Counted from the stretch's first letter, positions 41,202-53,000 are shown. The stretch: DNA of 64,000 nt from Sceloporus undulatus (GCF_019175285.1 NC_056529.1:21317853-21381852); one strand, 5' to 3'. The notes: a model not told the origin generated them from the sequence alone. Numbers and translations are program-made.

Positions 41202-44200
41202 ATCTATCTATCCATCCATTTATCTATCCATCCATTCGATGCCATCTCTTCCAGTTCCTTACCTGCACTGTCTGTGACACACTCAAAGTCATCTGGGTAT
41301 CTATGGCACATCCGATGAATGACATCAATCTGCTCCAAGGTTCGCTTTACAGCATCTTTGTTCTGGGTCTCGCAAGGGACATAGGCTGCCCAGAACTGAG
41401 TCAGGAGAAAGGAAAGCAGAAGAGCATCATTTTTCACAGATCATGATCACTGTCGTTTAGGCGCATCTGTAGAAATAATGCAACTTGACATCACTTTCAG
41501 TGCTGTACGCCATCCTATGGAAACCTGGAGGTTTACAAGGTCTTTAGCTATTCATGCTGCAACAAGTCGGTGCCACTCCAAACTACAAATCCCAGGAGGA
41601 AGCTACAGTACTTAAAGTGATATCGAATTGCATTATTTCTACAGTGTAGATGTGCTAAATTTGTGAATGAGCTCCATGTCTGAGAAACCAGGGTTGTCAT
41701 ATCCGTTTAGCCACAGAAACCCACTGGGACACCTTGGGCAAGTCATGCTCTCTCAGCCTCAGAGATAGGTGATGGAAAACCTTCCAAGTCTCAGCTTTGT
41801 TGCATGCAGGAGGTTTATGGCGTCTCAGACTTATGAATGCATGAGGGCAATGAGAGTCTCAGCCTCTTGCATGCAGGAGGGCAATGGATTCAAGCCGTCA
41901 TGCATACAGGAGAGCAATGCAGTCTCAATTTTATGCATGCATGGGGGCTACAGTCTCAGCTTTTTGCATGCAGGAGAGCAATGCAGTCTCAGCTTTGTGC
42001 ATGCATGACGGCTATGGAGTCTCAGCCTCATGCATGCAGGAGCGCTATGGAAGAAGGCAATGGCTAACCTCATTGGAATAAATCTCACCAGGAAAACCCT
42101 GTGATGGGGTGCATGTGTGCCATAAATCAGAATTGATTTGAAGGCACCAGACACCACCTATTCTTTGTTCCTGGGCACATGCATAACTGTTTCAAATCTC
42201 ACTGCTCACCTGCGCACCCACATGTCCCAAGCGCAGCTTCTGGATGTTGGTGTGAGTCATTTCCAGGTGGGTCAAGTTGGCCGAGGCCAAGGAGAGCTGG
42301 TTGTTGAATTCCTTCAGCAGCTGCCAGGGCAGGTCATTGTGCCTATAAGGGGGGGGGGGAGGAAATCCCATTGAACAGTGGGCATTGTGTGGCATTGCTT
42401 TGAATGCACCCCTGTAGTTCCTCCAAGGCTTTCTTGTGGCCCACAGTTGCAGATCCCTTAAACCGATTTCCTTCTGGTCAAAAAGAAGCAAGAGGACCAA
42501 TTGCCTTTCCTGGAAGCTCCCAGAAGTGGCCATTCCCCTTTGGAATAGATCGAGAGTATATGGACTCTCAATTGGGAATACTCCATTTTCAATTGAGTAT
42601 TTACTAGATTTAGAGTAACAATAATAATAATTATTATTTTTATTATTATTATTTGTATCCCGCTTCTCCAAAAAGATTGAAGCAGCTAAGAGGAAATCCC
42701 CTTTCCCCCTTTATTCCCTGCAGAGAAGGTGAAAAGAGGAGAATACTGAATTTTTGTAAAGGGTAAAAAGGCCTTGTTTATGCCCAGTCGTAAACTTTTA
42801 TACCTAGACAGGTGAATGGTACTTGGCTCATCAGGGCACATTTTTTCCTGCCCTGGGACAATTATGCAGGGCCAAAGTCTTGCCAAGGCTGATTTTATCA
42901 TCTTTTATGATACATGAAAGTATACAACCTTTGTGTTGTGTTCATCTCCATGGCTTCCTGAACTCTGTCACCTGCAGGGCACTCTGATGGCTTTCTTGGC
43001 ACTGGTGGCATTGCTTTTGCATTTGTCCTCCCTGCCCTGGATTTTGCCTGCTCCGAGGTCTTGTTAATGGCAATTTTCCTTTCCATTCAGTTCAGATTCC
43101 TTAAGACTGATGGCTTGCACAGGAGCCCAAAGTCAAGAGCTTTTGACAGCTGCCTTGAAATAGAAACAGAAGGCAATCCTCTTCTTCCAACAGAGGAAAC
43201 GGAAGAGCCTTACAAGCATATAAAGTATTAGCTGCTTGCAACAGCAGTAACCTCTTGGGACTACAAATCCCAGGCTCCATCCTACAGAAACCTGGGATCT
43301 GTACTTGGGTGAGACACTGGGACCTTTTTAGACAGAAAAGACATCAAACTTTTTTGTAGCCTTTGTCAGATATTTCACCTTTTCTCTCAGTTAAAGCGGT
43401 GCCAGGCTGCATTATCCCTGCAGTGCAGATGCAGCCCTGGTTTTCTATCCTGGGCTGTTTGCAACAATAAAGGTGCAAAAGGCCTGTGAGGCTTTCCCAC
43501 CTGACTTTGCCTTCCTCCTTGTGGGTCAGGATCCGTATGAGCAGATCTTTCTTCTCCAAGGTTGCAGACAGAGCCTTCCTCATTCCTAAGACTCTGGGGA
43601 CAATGGCCAACAGGGAAACAGCCTCACCGTTTGCTAATGATTAACCAAGGGAGAGCACATCTTTGATATGAGCCAATGACCCAGGAAGCCCTTTGTGAGA
43701 ACATGAGCATGGATGCATCCGGACTTGCTCTAAGCCAGGATTACTTAGACCAGTGCTATTCAATGGACCATTGCCAGCCTTCCAGTCCCTGGAGAGTTTC
43801 CAGAAAAGAAAGAAACCATTGCAGTCGATGGTTGCACATATGATGCCCAGGCAAGCCCCAATATCAGAATGCATAAGAAGCCATTGTTTTGGATTGCTCC
43901 TATGTTGCAGAATTAATGCGGTTTGATGCTGCTTTAACTGCCATGGGTCTGTGCTATGGAATCCTGGGATTTATAGTTTGATGAACTATTTAGCCTCCTC
44001 TGTCAGAGAGCTCTGGTGCCACAACGGTCTAGAAATCCCAGGACTCCATAGGATGCAGCCGTGTCAAGACTGGATTAATTTGGCAGCCTTCGCCTTGAAC
44101 ATCAAAAGCAAAGGAAAGGAATTCTGTGCCAGTCTGAAAATCCAGAGCACATTCCTATGGAATCTTAGGATTTGTAGTTTGTTGCGGTGCCAAAGTGGTC

Positions 44201-45105
44201 TGACAGGAAAGGCTAAATAGTTTGCAAGATGACAACCCCCAGAATTCCATAACAGTGAGCTACGGCTGTTAAAGTGGTGTCAAACTGCATTAATTCTCCA
44301 GTGCAGATGCATCCTGGGGGTCCTGTTCTAACAGTTCCTCTGAAAGGATGCTGGGACCCATCTGTGAAAGGACTGCAATGAGTTCCCCCATTGTAGACCT
44401 CTTGCTGCATCCATTTACAATTCATAAACCTTGTAGAATCGAGGAATCCTAGAGCTGGAATTAACCCCAAGGGTCATCTATTCTAACCCCATTCTGCCAT
44501 GCAGGAAGACACCATCAAAGTCCTTTTTTGGGGTGACAGATGGCCATCCAGCCTCTGTTTGAAAGCCTCCAAAGAAGGAGACTCAACCACTCTCCAAACT
44601 CCTCTGTCAAACAGCTCTTACCATCACCAAGTTCTCTCTAAGGTTTAGGTGGAATTGCATGTTATATCAGGGATGTGTGTTGGCTTGGTGCTCCCAAAGA
44701 AAGTTCTGGCAAGGCTTCAAGTGGGAGCCAGTTCCAGCTCCAAAAAGATTGTTAAACATATATAATTATATATTTTTTTAATTTTCAAAAACAGATGTTG
44801 TGGTTCCTGTTGCTTAAAAAATCTTGCGGTTTTAACCCCACGATCCCTGGATCCATTACACCTCTGGCAGAAACATTGGGAGAGTAGGCTTTTCTCCATT
44901 GTAGTCTCACTCCATGTTCTCCATAGGAAAGAGAAGGAAGGAAGGAAGGAAGGAAGGAAGGAAGGAAGGAAGGAAGGGGTGCTTCATCTTACCCATCTAT
45001 TACAGGTGTCACGCTCATGATTCTCTCTGCCTCCAACCGATATTGGTCTGCTGAACCAAGAGCAAGATGGGAGAGGAGCAAGCAAGCCACCAGCTGCAGA
45101 GACAT
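37652..45105 (-). CDS. DPEP1: Dipeptidase 1 (renal dipeptidase)
   Basis: Ten coding exons on the minus strand: 45105-44993, 42342-42210, 41395-41263, 41077-40927, 40836-40767, 40592-40416, 39207-39123, 39021-38946, 38691-38556 and 37822-37652. The sum is 1245 nt, 414 aa (human 411), with GT/AG borders and consistent phases. A signal peptide ([19 protein letters not shown]) is followed by the zinc site VIDGHNDLPW, then [18 protein letters not shown] and [10 protein letters not shown], which carry the His/Asp/Glu ligands of the M19 dipeptidase family. [12 protein letters not shown] near the C-terminus precedes a hydrophobic Leu/Phe tail that fits a GPI-anchor signal. The enzyme hydrolyses dipeptides, cystinyl-bis-glycine and leukotriene D4 at the cell surface (family knowledge). 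Synteny next to CHMP1A supports DPEP1 over DPEP2/3. Confidence 0.96.
38100..38335 (+). mobile_element. Sauria/ACA-type SINE
   Basis: AGTGTGGTGATTTTGAGTGT head, B-box-like GGGTTCAAATGG, CACTCAACCATGGAAAGC, then TGACTCGAAGGCACATAACC. It lies in DPEP1 intron 9, head-to-tail with a short Tigger-type end at about 37878-37950. Confidence 0.88.
39440..40050. mobile_element. GCCATGTTCTA and CTACAAATCCC elements in DPEP1 intron 6
   Basis: A partial GCCATGTTCTAGAAGAGCCC element lies at about 39440-39530, and a CTACAAATCCC-type element from GTGCATCTACACTGTAGAAA to CACATCCCAGGATT at about 39588-39745. A GACGGGATATAAATATTATT tail with (ATT)n lies at about 39975-40045. Confidence 0.7.
41154..41235. repeat. 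(ATCT)n microsatellite in DPEP1 intron 3
   Basis: About a dozen pure ATCT units are followed by ATCC variants. The intron is only 185 bp, so the repeat fills much of it and ends about 28 bp from the exon 3 donor. Confidence 0.92.
41460..41660. mobile_element. CTACAAATCCC foldback element, full length
   Basis: GCGCATCTGTAGAAATAATG at the left pairs with GCATTATTTCTACAGTGTAG at the right; CAACTTGACATCACTTTCAG and GTGATATCGAATTG are inner arm parts. It lies in DPEP1 intron 2, 65 bp upstream (plus-strand sense) of exon 3's edge. Confidence 0.85.
41665..42155 (+). mobile_element. Sauria/ACA SINE split by an internal minisatellite
   Basis: The 5' half (AACCAGGGTTGTCATATC, CCTTGGGCAAGTCATGCTCT, CAGCCTCAGAGATAGGTGAT) ends near 41785. 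The 3' half (AAGGCAATGGCTAACCTCAT, ACCAGGAAAACCCTGTGATG, TTGATTTGAAGGCACCAGAC) resumes near 42055. The minisatellite between them starts and ends inside the SINE's CAGCCTCAGAGGAAGGCAA segment. Confidence 0.85.
41788..42055 (+). repeat. 33-bp minisatellite (GTCTCAGCCTYATGCATGCA unit)
   Basis: About eight units start near 41789, 41823, 41857, 41889, 41922, 41954, 41987 and 42020. The unit reads GTCTCAGCYTyrTGCATGCA, then GGAGGGCAATGGA. TGCATGCA is a perfect 8-bp palindrome present in most units. A second, shorter array is in CDK10 intron 1. Confidence 0.9.
42600..42680 (-). repeat. (AAT)n with ATTTGTATCCCGC repeat tail
   Basis: AATAATAATAATTATTATTT is followed by TTGTATCCCGCTTCTCCAAA and GATTGAAGCAGCTAAGAGG, the inverted common 3' tail. 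It lies in DPEP1 intron 1. Confidence 0.7.
42700..44430. other. DPEP1 intron 1, several foldback elements
   Basis: Foldback copies or halves lie at about 43255-43440, 43895-44080 and 44140-44325, each with CTACAAATCCC- or GGGATTTGTAGTTTG-type arms and GCATTAATTC- or GTGCAGATGCA-type ends. The remaining sequence is unique with no exon seen. Confidence 0.65.
44430..44665 (-). mobile_element. CR1 LINE 3' end, inverted
   Basis: AATCCTAGAGCTGGAATTAA, then CATTCTGCCATGCAGGAAGA, AGATGGCCATCCAGCCTCTG, GGAGACTCAACCACTCTCC and AACAGCTCTTACCATCACCA in the order of an inverted CR1 end. It lies in DPEP1 intron 1. Confidence 0.88.
44933..44978. repeat. (AAGG)n microsatellite beside the DPEP1 exon 1 donor
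   Basis: About eleven AAGG units lie 14 bp from the DPEP1 exon 1 donor (GTAAGA at 44992-44987). On the DPEP1 strand they read as a (CCTT)n pyrimidine tract immediately inside the intron. Confidence 0.92.
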
Positions 45106-45829
45106 GATGCGCGCGGAGTCCCAGAGTCCTTCTTGCAGAGGCCTTCAGGAGTGATTCTCAGCTTGAAGCGGGACTTCCCTTTGTTTATGGAGGCGACTGA
45201 TCACACTGCCTTGGATTCTTGGACCAGGAAGATCCAAGCAGGTGTGAACTCCAAGGGGTAATAATACACAATCCTCTTCTGCTAGCCATAAAAAGTATTA
45301 GGGAGGAGCCCTGGAAGGATCTTCAGGAAGGAACAGGTTGTTCAGTGCCTTACCTGGCTTGAGAGGCACATGGGCAGCGATGCAGACTTGAGTCAATCGA
45401 CTCGGACTCAAGTTGGCACCAATGGCACACTGGCTCCACTCGACTTGAGCCTTGTGTGTTTTCAATGACTGACTTGCTGGTGGCATTGACTTCTAACAGC
45501 AGTCAAGACTTTCCTCCAAAGCATGGGGTGCATTTCTTAAAAGGAGACAGCAAATGTGTTAGGCAATGGGCTTGCGGCAGAAGGATCCCCCTGAAGTTTC
45601 TGAGTCCCAGTGAGGAACGGTCACTTAGGGTTTGGCTGCTGACCAGGAAGGGTCTATTACAGTGATGTCTAAACTTTGGCCCTCCAGGTGTCTCTCAGAA
45701 GCCTCAGCCAACCACCACCCACATGCAATTTTCCTTCCTACCTCATAATGCCCTCCCAGCCAGCTTGGCCAATGCTCTGGCATTCTGAGAGTTAAAGTGG
45801 TCTTGAATTGGATTACTGATGCAATGCAT

Positions 45830-46335
45830 TTTGTCATATTGAGGAGGGAGCAAGCTTGTTTTCTGCTCCTCCAGAGAATAGGAGACAATGGAGTGACGGA
45901 TGCACACTGCAGGAAAAGAAATTCCAGCTCAACATTAAGAGGAACTTATTGACAGTAAGGGCTGTTTGACAGTGGAAGATGTTCCATTGGAGTTTCATGG
46001 AGTCTCCTTCTTTGGAGATCTTTAAACAGAAGCTGGATGGCCATCTGTCAATGGGGATGCTTTGAGGGAGAGTTCCTGCATGGCAGAATGGGGTTGGACC
46101 GGATGACCCTTGGGGATCTCTTCTATGATAAGCCTCAAAATCATTGTTGATCATCATTAATGAATTCAGTATTTGAAAGAATATTGTCCCATTGAGGATG
46201 GGGCAAGCTTGTTTTCTGCTGCTCCAGAGAATGGGAAACAGGGAGCAATGGGTGCGAACTGCAGGAGAAGAGATTCCAGCTCAACCTTAAGAGCAACTCT
46301 CCTCTTCCAACTCTGTGTGAGGCTATGATTGTAGG
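45830..46335 (+). mobile_element. Two CR1 LINE 3' fragments in tandem
   Basis: The first (about 45835-46130) has GAGGAGGGAGCAAGCTTGTT, AACATTAAGAGGAACTTATT and GTTGGACCGGATGACCCTTG. The second (about 46185-46330) restarts with GAGGATGGGGCAAGCTTGTT and ends with CAACTCTGTGTGAGGCTATG. They lie just upstream of SULT5A1 exon 1. Confidence 0.85.
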
Positions 46336-46439
46336 GTAGATGTAGCCTTGCCTGACCCCTTGGCCCATTGGGAACCATTCTTGAATGCAAAATTGCAAAA
46401 CTGCAGGCAGCCTTTCCTTGGAGGGGAGCTGTATCTGTG

Positions 46440-46662
46440 GGGGGGGGGTGGTTCTTCTTGCTGGCCAGGCCCCTCCTGGTCCCCTGCTAGCCTCGGGGGC
46501 GGGTCCATGCCTCTGGCTCCCTCCTCCGCTCCTCCTCTCCTCCTCCTCCTCGCTGCTACTGGCCTTTCCGCCTCTCCTCCCTTCTCTGGCCCAGGGCCAT
46601 CATTCCTCTTCCCCAGCAGCAGCAGCAGGCTCAGGCTCTGCTGGCTCTCTCTGCCTCGGGCC
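46440..46662 (+). promoter_or_regulatory. SULT5A1: GC-rich SULT5A1 upstream region
   Basis: A C/T-rich, GC-rich 220 bp (G9 run at 46440, many CCTCC blocks, CTGGCC) precedes the putative start ATG at 46663. No TATA box is clear. The promoter role is inferred from position and composition. Confidence 0.4.
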
Positions 46663-46984
46663 ATGGCTCGCCTGGAGGTGGCTGAGTCCCGCTGGGGCTC
46701 CTCTTCCCTGGCCACCTCCACAGCCAGGACTCCCTCCAGGCAGCCTCCAACTTCGCTTTCCGCAGCTCTGACTCCTCCTGGTCACTATCCAAGTCGGTAA
46801 GTACAGAGAGACGAGGAGGAGAGACTCTGACAGAGTTTGTTTAGGGAGCCACTGTCCCAGGACTTCTGGGCAGAGAGAGAGAGTCAGCAGGGAGGAAGCC
46901 CTGGCCCCCCAGAGAGTGCCTTGGTCCCTCCCCCCCCCATTTTACTAATTAGAGATATATATATATATTATATATAATATATAT

Positions 46985-47026
<42 letters not shown>

Positions 47027-50000
47027 TTCTGTTACTTACTTATATACAGTTTAAAATCCTCAGTGATACCTTTTATTGGCCAACCGAATGCACAATATAC
47101 CTGTTGCAAACTTTTCAAAGCTCCATGGGCTTCTTCATCATTGGGGATGATGTGGCCAATAAAGATATCACTGATGGGTTTTCGTATTTGTTAAGTGGCC
47201 AACACATATGCAATTATATACATAAGTGTGTTGTTGTATATATACATACATACATGATGTATATATACATAAGAAAAGCAGAATTAGAATCAGAAAAAGG
47301 AGGAGCGAAGACAGGAGGAAGCGACATTGACAACCTAAGATCTGCAGACCAACACCCAAATATTAGCAGAAGGCATTTGGGAATTGGAAAAGTTGATAAG
47401 GAGGTCAAAGATGAAAGTGCAAAGGCACTGAACATAAAGAAGACCAAAAATAATGGACCACAGAAGAAATATCCAAATCCAGTCTAGGCAAATAATAAAG
47501 AATGTCAATATCTAGATCAAACATTGACTGCAATGGAAACTGTGATTTGATTTTTTTGCATCCGATGATTTGCTATCCACTTCCAAGGCTTTTTTGCTTC
47601 GTTTGTTTAACAAAAACAACAACAACGCACAATGGCAAAAGGAACCGGCAATACAACGACTAGCAATGCAAGTAAGTGTCTAAGCGGCACAATGAATAAT
47701 GAACGGCAACACAAAGTAGCCCGCAATACAAGTAGATTAGCACACTAGCAACGTTGCAATGAATAAGGAAAACCAATGACTTTTAAAACATTGTTGCCTA
47801 TAATGGGAAGCATGAGTAAGGATGAGAAACTGAGGCGTGCATCCACACTGGGGAAATAACCTAGTTTGGTACTGCTTTAACTGCCCTGCCTCAAGGCATG
47901 GAATTCTGGGAGTTGTGAGTTTGTTGTGGCCCAGAGCAGAGCTCTGCTCCCGCTCTGGGCCACAAACTCCAACTCCAGAATTCCATAGCCTTGAGCCAGG
48001 GTGCTGAAAGCGATGCCAAACTGGGTTATCTCCCCAGTGTGGATGCAGCCCTGGAGTGGATTTGGCTCCCTGACCAGTTGCTTCCATTAACGGCTGCCTT
48101 GTCCCTCCTGTCTTCCCTTGTAGGGACCACCTGGATGCAGGAGATCCTGACCTTCATCCACAGCCAAGGTGACCCCAAGCCGGCCAAGACCATCCCCAAC
48201 TGGGCCCGCTTTCCTTGGCTGGAGCACACCTACTTTGCGAAGACCCTCCAGGAGACCTCCGGACCTCGCCTCCTGACCAGCCACCTGCCCCACGCGGCGC
48301 TGGATGGGGCCTTGAGGAAAGGCCAACCCAAGGTAGGTATGGTGAGATCCCACCATTGTCCATCTTTCTCCTGACATTGCAAGTGCGGGAAGGTCTAAGG
48401 CCCAGTCTGCTCAGGGGTTGGTTGGGGCAGAAGGCTGGGAAATGAAGCAAAGTAGACTGGTTAGAACTGAGAATTTTACTATGCTCAGAAGTTAAAAAAA
48501 TGATAGTGCTTGAAGTGTATGGAGAGCAAAGGCTGATATTCGAGGTCACATCCAACCCTCTGTTCTGGAATGTAAACACTCCTGGAATGGCTCTGGACAA
48601 AAGGAAATAACCCAGGACAGTTGGAGATAGTAAAAGAAAATATGTAGGTAATAGTTTTACCCACGGAGGGATCAAAACGTAAGGTTTGAACATCCAATGA
48701 ATGTAATTGTTTAATTCAGTTTAATTATAGTTTTCTTTGTTCTAAGTACTATAAAAAGCTTTGGTTCGCTTTGGAATCAGGACCCCAGGAATTTGGATGT
48801 ATTTCCTTCTGGGGACAGCGGCGGCAATAGACTATGGACATTATCAGACAAGGGAAATGGGAAGTATAATCCAATGGCAATCCAAACGCAATCATAGGGT
48901 TTCACGTTATTGTGTGATAGACTACCACACGTAATTTTGGGCAATGGCAAGCTATTTTCAGGCAATGGGAAGTCAGTTCGAATGCAATTCTAATTCACGT
49001 AAATTCGCTGAACTAGCAAATTCACGTGAATGCGTTCTGGCCCCACTTTCTTTTCATTCGAAATTAAGAGCAATTCCTCCCATGTGATAAACTCCTATGT
49101 TTTCTTTTCCGATTGGCTCCAGGTCTCCCTAGTAAATTTGATTATAATTTTGGTTTCTAAATTAATTGGTTACATAAAAAGTCCGGAGACCTTCTAGCCT
49201 CCATAGGCAGCCCTTATAGCAAATGACAGTGTCGCACAGTGGCTCCCAAAGTTTGATCCTCTCGGTCAGTGGTTTTCAATCTTCCTAATGCCTAATTCCT
49301 CATGTTTGGTGACCCCCAACCATAAAATTGCAATGTCTTGGTTCCTAAGACCATCAGAAATATGTGTTTTCCGAAGGTCTTAGGCGATCCCTGTGAAAGG
49401 ACCCCCAAAGGAGTCTCAACCCACAGGTTGAGAAGTGCTGCTCTAGGTGTTTTGGACTTTAGTTCCCAGAAGATTTGGCCAACAGTAAGGAATTCTGGGA
49501 GTTGAAGTCCAAAACATCTGGAGGACACAAGTTTGGGAACCACTGGAACCCGGGTGAAGTAATGGTCAATGCACATGACCTACAACCTGTTGTGCAGTTG
49601 CAATGCTCAATGCACGAAGGCAGTGCATAGAAAATAAGTTCATTCGCATGTTACTCTATGTACCTTGATGTGCTGACACATGGGCAACAGTCCCACATGT
49701 CCTACTCTGCTTACATTGATACGGCTGTTACACATTGTTTCCAAAAGCTCAGTGTGTACAGTATAACGCAACACAAGCCTCTGCATGTAATTGACAGAAT
49801 GCCAGCCATAGATGGCTTTGGTAGGCTTTACGTAGGCTAATTAATTAGATGAATTAGGTTAATTAATTAGAATGAATTTGGCCAATTAATTAAAATACGC
49901 TTTAATTGAACAAATGCACGGAGGATAAAGCTGTCAACAGCTACACGCCACAATAGGTAAATGCAACTTTTGCAAGTTCACATGATACTCAACTGGCAGT

Positions 50001-53000
50001 AGGACTTTTTCAGTTGTACAGTAATTCGTTTGCACATTTGGTTGTGCATTCAGCTGTGCAGTGTTGTCACTCCAAACAAGAGAAGTCGCACAATAAACAG
50101 GTACCTCTGCATGTGGTGATCTGTGCTATGCAACTTCTGTTCTGGATTCCCTGAAGCTGCAAATGCAAATACATTCTGTCACTGGCACAAAAATCTTCGT
50201 TTTCTCCCAAAGTAGGGAGAAAGCTATGGAAACTGTGCATCCTTCCAGATTAAGATGAGAAGCAGCAATATTTAAATCCCGAGTCTGTTGTCCCTACAGG
50301 TGATCTACCTGGCCAGACACCCCAAAGACGTGGCTGTATCCTATTACCACTTCTACAGGATGGCCAACTTTTTCCCAGATCCTGGTTCCTTTGATGAGTT
50401 TCTCCAGAGCTTCTTGGATGGCACCGGTGGGTGAGACATATGGCAACTTCTTCTCTGTGGTGTAGTCATAATGCAAACGGAGCCTAAAAAGGTTTAATTA
50501 TCATGGTTGCTCTTTCTGGTCCTAAAAAAAGGAAAGCAACTGAGAACCTACATCAAGCAGAATAGGGAAGTAATAGTCCTACTCCTTTCTGCTTTGGTCA
50601 GGTCTCACCTGGAATAATCCTGCGTCCGGTTCTGAGCACCACAAGTCAAAAAGGACAAACTGGACTGTGTCCAGAGGAGGGTGGCCAAAATGGTGAAGGG
50701 TCTGGAAACCATAAAGCCTTATGAGGAGGGATTTAGGAAGCTGGGGATGTTTAGCCTGGAGAAGAGATGGTTAAGGGGTGATATGACAGCCCTGTATAAG
50801 TATTTGAAGGGGTGTCATATTGAGGATGAAGAAAACTTGTTTTCTGCAGCTCCAGAGAATAGGACACAGAGCAATGGATTCAAACTAACGGCAAAGGGAT
50901 TCACCTAAACATTAGGAAGAACTTCCTGACAGTAAGAGCTTTTTGATTGTGGAAGACACTGGCTTTGAGAGTGGTGGAGTCTCCCTCCTTAAACAGAGGC
51001 TGGATGATCCTCTCTTGGGGATGCTTTGATTGAGAGTTCCTGCATGGCAAGATGGGGTTGGACTGGATGGCCCTTGCGGTCTCTTCCAACTCTATGATGT
51101 TATGATTCTATGAATTTGTAGCTCCATTGCAGAATTGCAATGAAAACCCTGTTCATGAATTGCAAAGATATGCATCTGGGCACTGGAAAGAGTGCTGTGA
51201 TGTGCATTGAACACTTCTGATGCACACTGGTCCCTCTTGTGGTAAGTTCCTAGCCAGTGTCCGGGTGCAAATTGGGGATTGAATCTTAGAACATCGATGC
51301 CCATTGAGCACTGGACTGTGGAGCATCAGTCACCATTGTGCAACAGGAGCCCTGTATGTTGTAACCCCACAACATCCTCTAGGTCAGTGATTTCCAAACT
51401 CTGGACCTCCGGGTGTTTTGGTCTTCAGTTCCCAGAAGCGTCAGCCATCTTGGTCCATGGTCTGTGATTCTAGGAGCTGGAATTCAAAACACCTGCTGAA
51501 TACGGGTTGTTGTGAAATGACAAAATTCACTTTTGTGCACACACATGGCCATTGAGGAAGATGCAGAATGTCAGCCAAAAGTGCTAAATTGCCACATCAT
51601 CATCATCATGTTCATCATTTCATGTAATGCAGCTCGGTTCAAACATTTAAGCTGTGCAGACCTCACTGTTAACACCAATAACTCTGCCTTGCGCTTGCTC
51701 CTGCTCTCTCCATATGTGCCGGTTTATGATGATGAATGGTGTTTGCAAGACCTTTCTTCGATCTAAGGTTGCGCCTTGTTATTTTCCTGGCAAGCATGCT
51801 CCGTTCCCCAAGAACACATGCCTATGACAAAGAGAAGTGGAATTCAGTTCAATGATCTTTTTAATACCCCCTCCATCAATAGTCATTCTTTCCATGGTTT
51901 GCAGCCCTTGGGTCGAATCCTGCTGAGGCACTGCGCCAAAAGTGGCGCTTTTTCCAGCAGCGGAGGTGAGAGAAAGCAGGCAGAGTCCCTGCAACCTGTT
52001 CCTCCTTTTTATTCCCTTCACAGCTGCAATGCCTGCTTCTGATTTCCTCTTGACTTTTTGCCAATGCAACTGCATAATGCATAATGCACCAACAGGATTC
52101 TAGTCCATATTGTTTAAACTCAATGGAAATGAACTTTAACATCATAATAATACAATAGCAAAACAGATCCATCCATCTATCCTCCATCCATTGATCCCTT
52201 TATTTATACGCCGTCTTTCCCCCAAAATGGGACTCAAGGTGGCTTGCAAAAGAGAGGAAACTACAACTAAAAACTTACAAAGATTTCTGATTAAAACAGC
52301 ATTAGACTTATCAAAAATACTAAAAGACTTTTAAAACCTTAAGTAAGGAAATAAAACAGTACCGCACACTAAAAAAAGAGCCCTTTCCTTGCAAAACAAC
52401 CCATTCCTCAAAGCTTAATGGAATAAAACATCTAACCTGGCAGCAATTCTGTTTCTAAATTTCTAACCTTGCAGTTATTCAAAGGACAGTTGAGCATTTG
52501 GAAATGCATAAATTTAGGGGACCATGCCCTCATTTTACTCTGTAGACAATTAAATTAATTTTAATTTTAATTAAATTGTCAAATTACGCCAGAATTTTAT
52601 TGAAATGTCAACATAAGTGAGACAGACAGCACAGTACAGTATAGTGATTTGAACGCAGGACTAGGTCTGCATCTATACTGCAGAATTAATGCAGTTTGAC
52701 ACCTCTTTAACTGCCATGGCCCAGTGCTATGGAAATTTGGGATTTGTAGTTTTGTGAGATAGTTAGCCTTCTCTTCCGGAGAGCCCTGATGCCGCAAAAA
52801 ACTACAAATCCCAGGATCCCATCGGACAGATATCCCAAGATAGGGTTTGCCGATGTAACTTGAAGGCACAACAGCAGCAACCACAATGGTCTCCCTGCAT
52901 GGAAAAGGGTTCGACTAGATGACCTTTGCAGTTCCTTCCAGGTCTAACATTCAAGGGACATTAGTGGACCGCGGAAGCACCCTTCTTGTGATTTTGCTTC

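Noticed and set aside
41154-41235. ATCT array as a regular repeat-spacer locus
   Set aside because: It is a plain tetranucleotide microsatellite with no spacers.
46323-46721. 132-codon minus-strand frame with Arg/Pro-rich text
   Set aside because: It arises from the GC-rich upstream region of SULT5A1 and a CR1 scrap; no start context or splice support.
48154-48693. 179-codon minus-strand frame over SULT5A1 exon 2 and intron 2
   Set aside because: Antisense to a real exon. The intronic half resembles the peptide from intron 4 only because the DNA is shared between the two introns.
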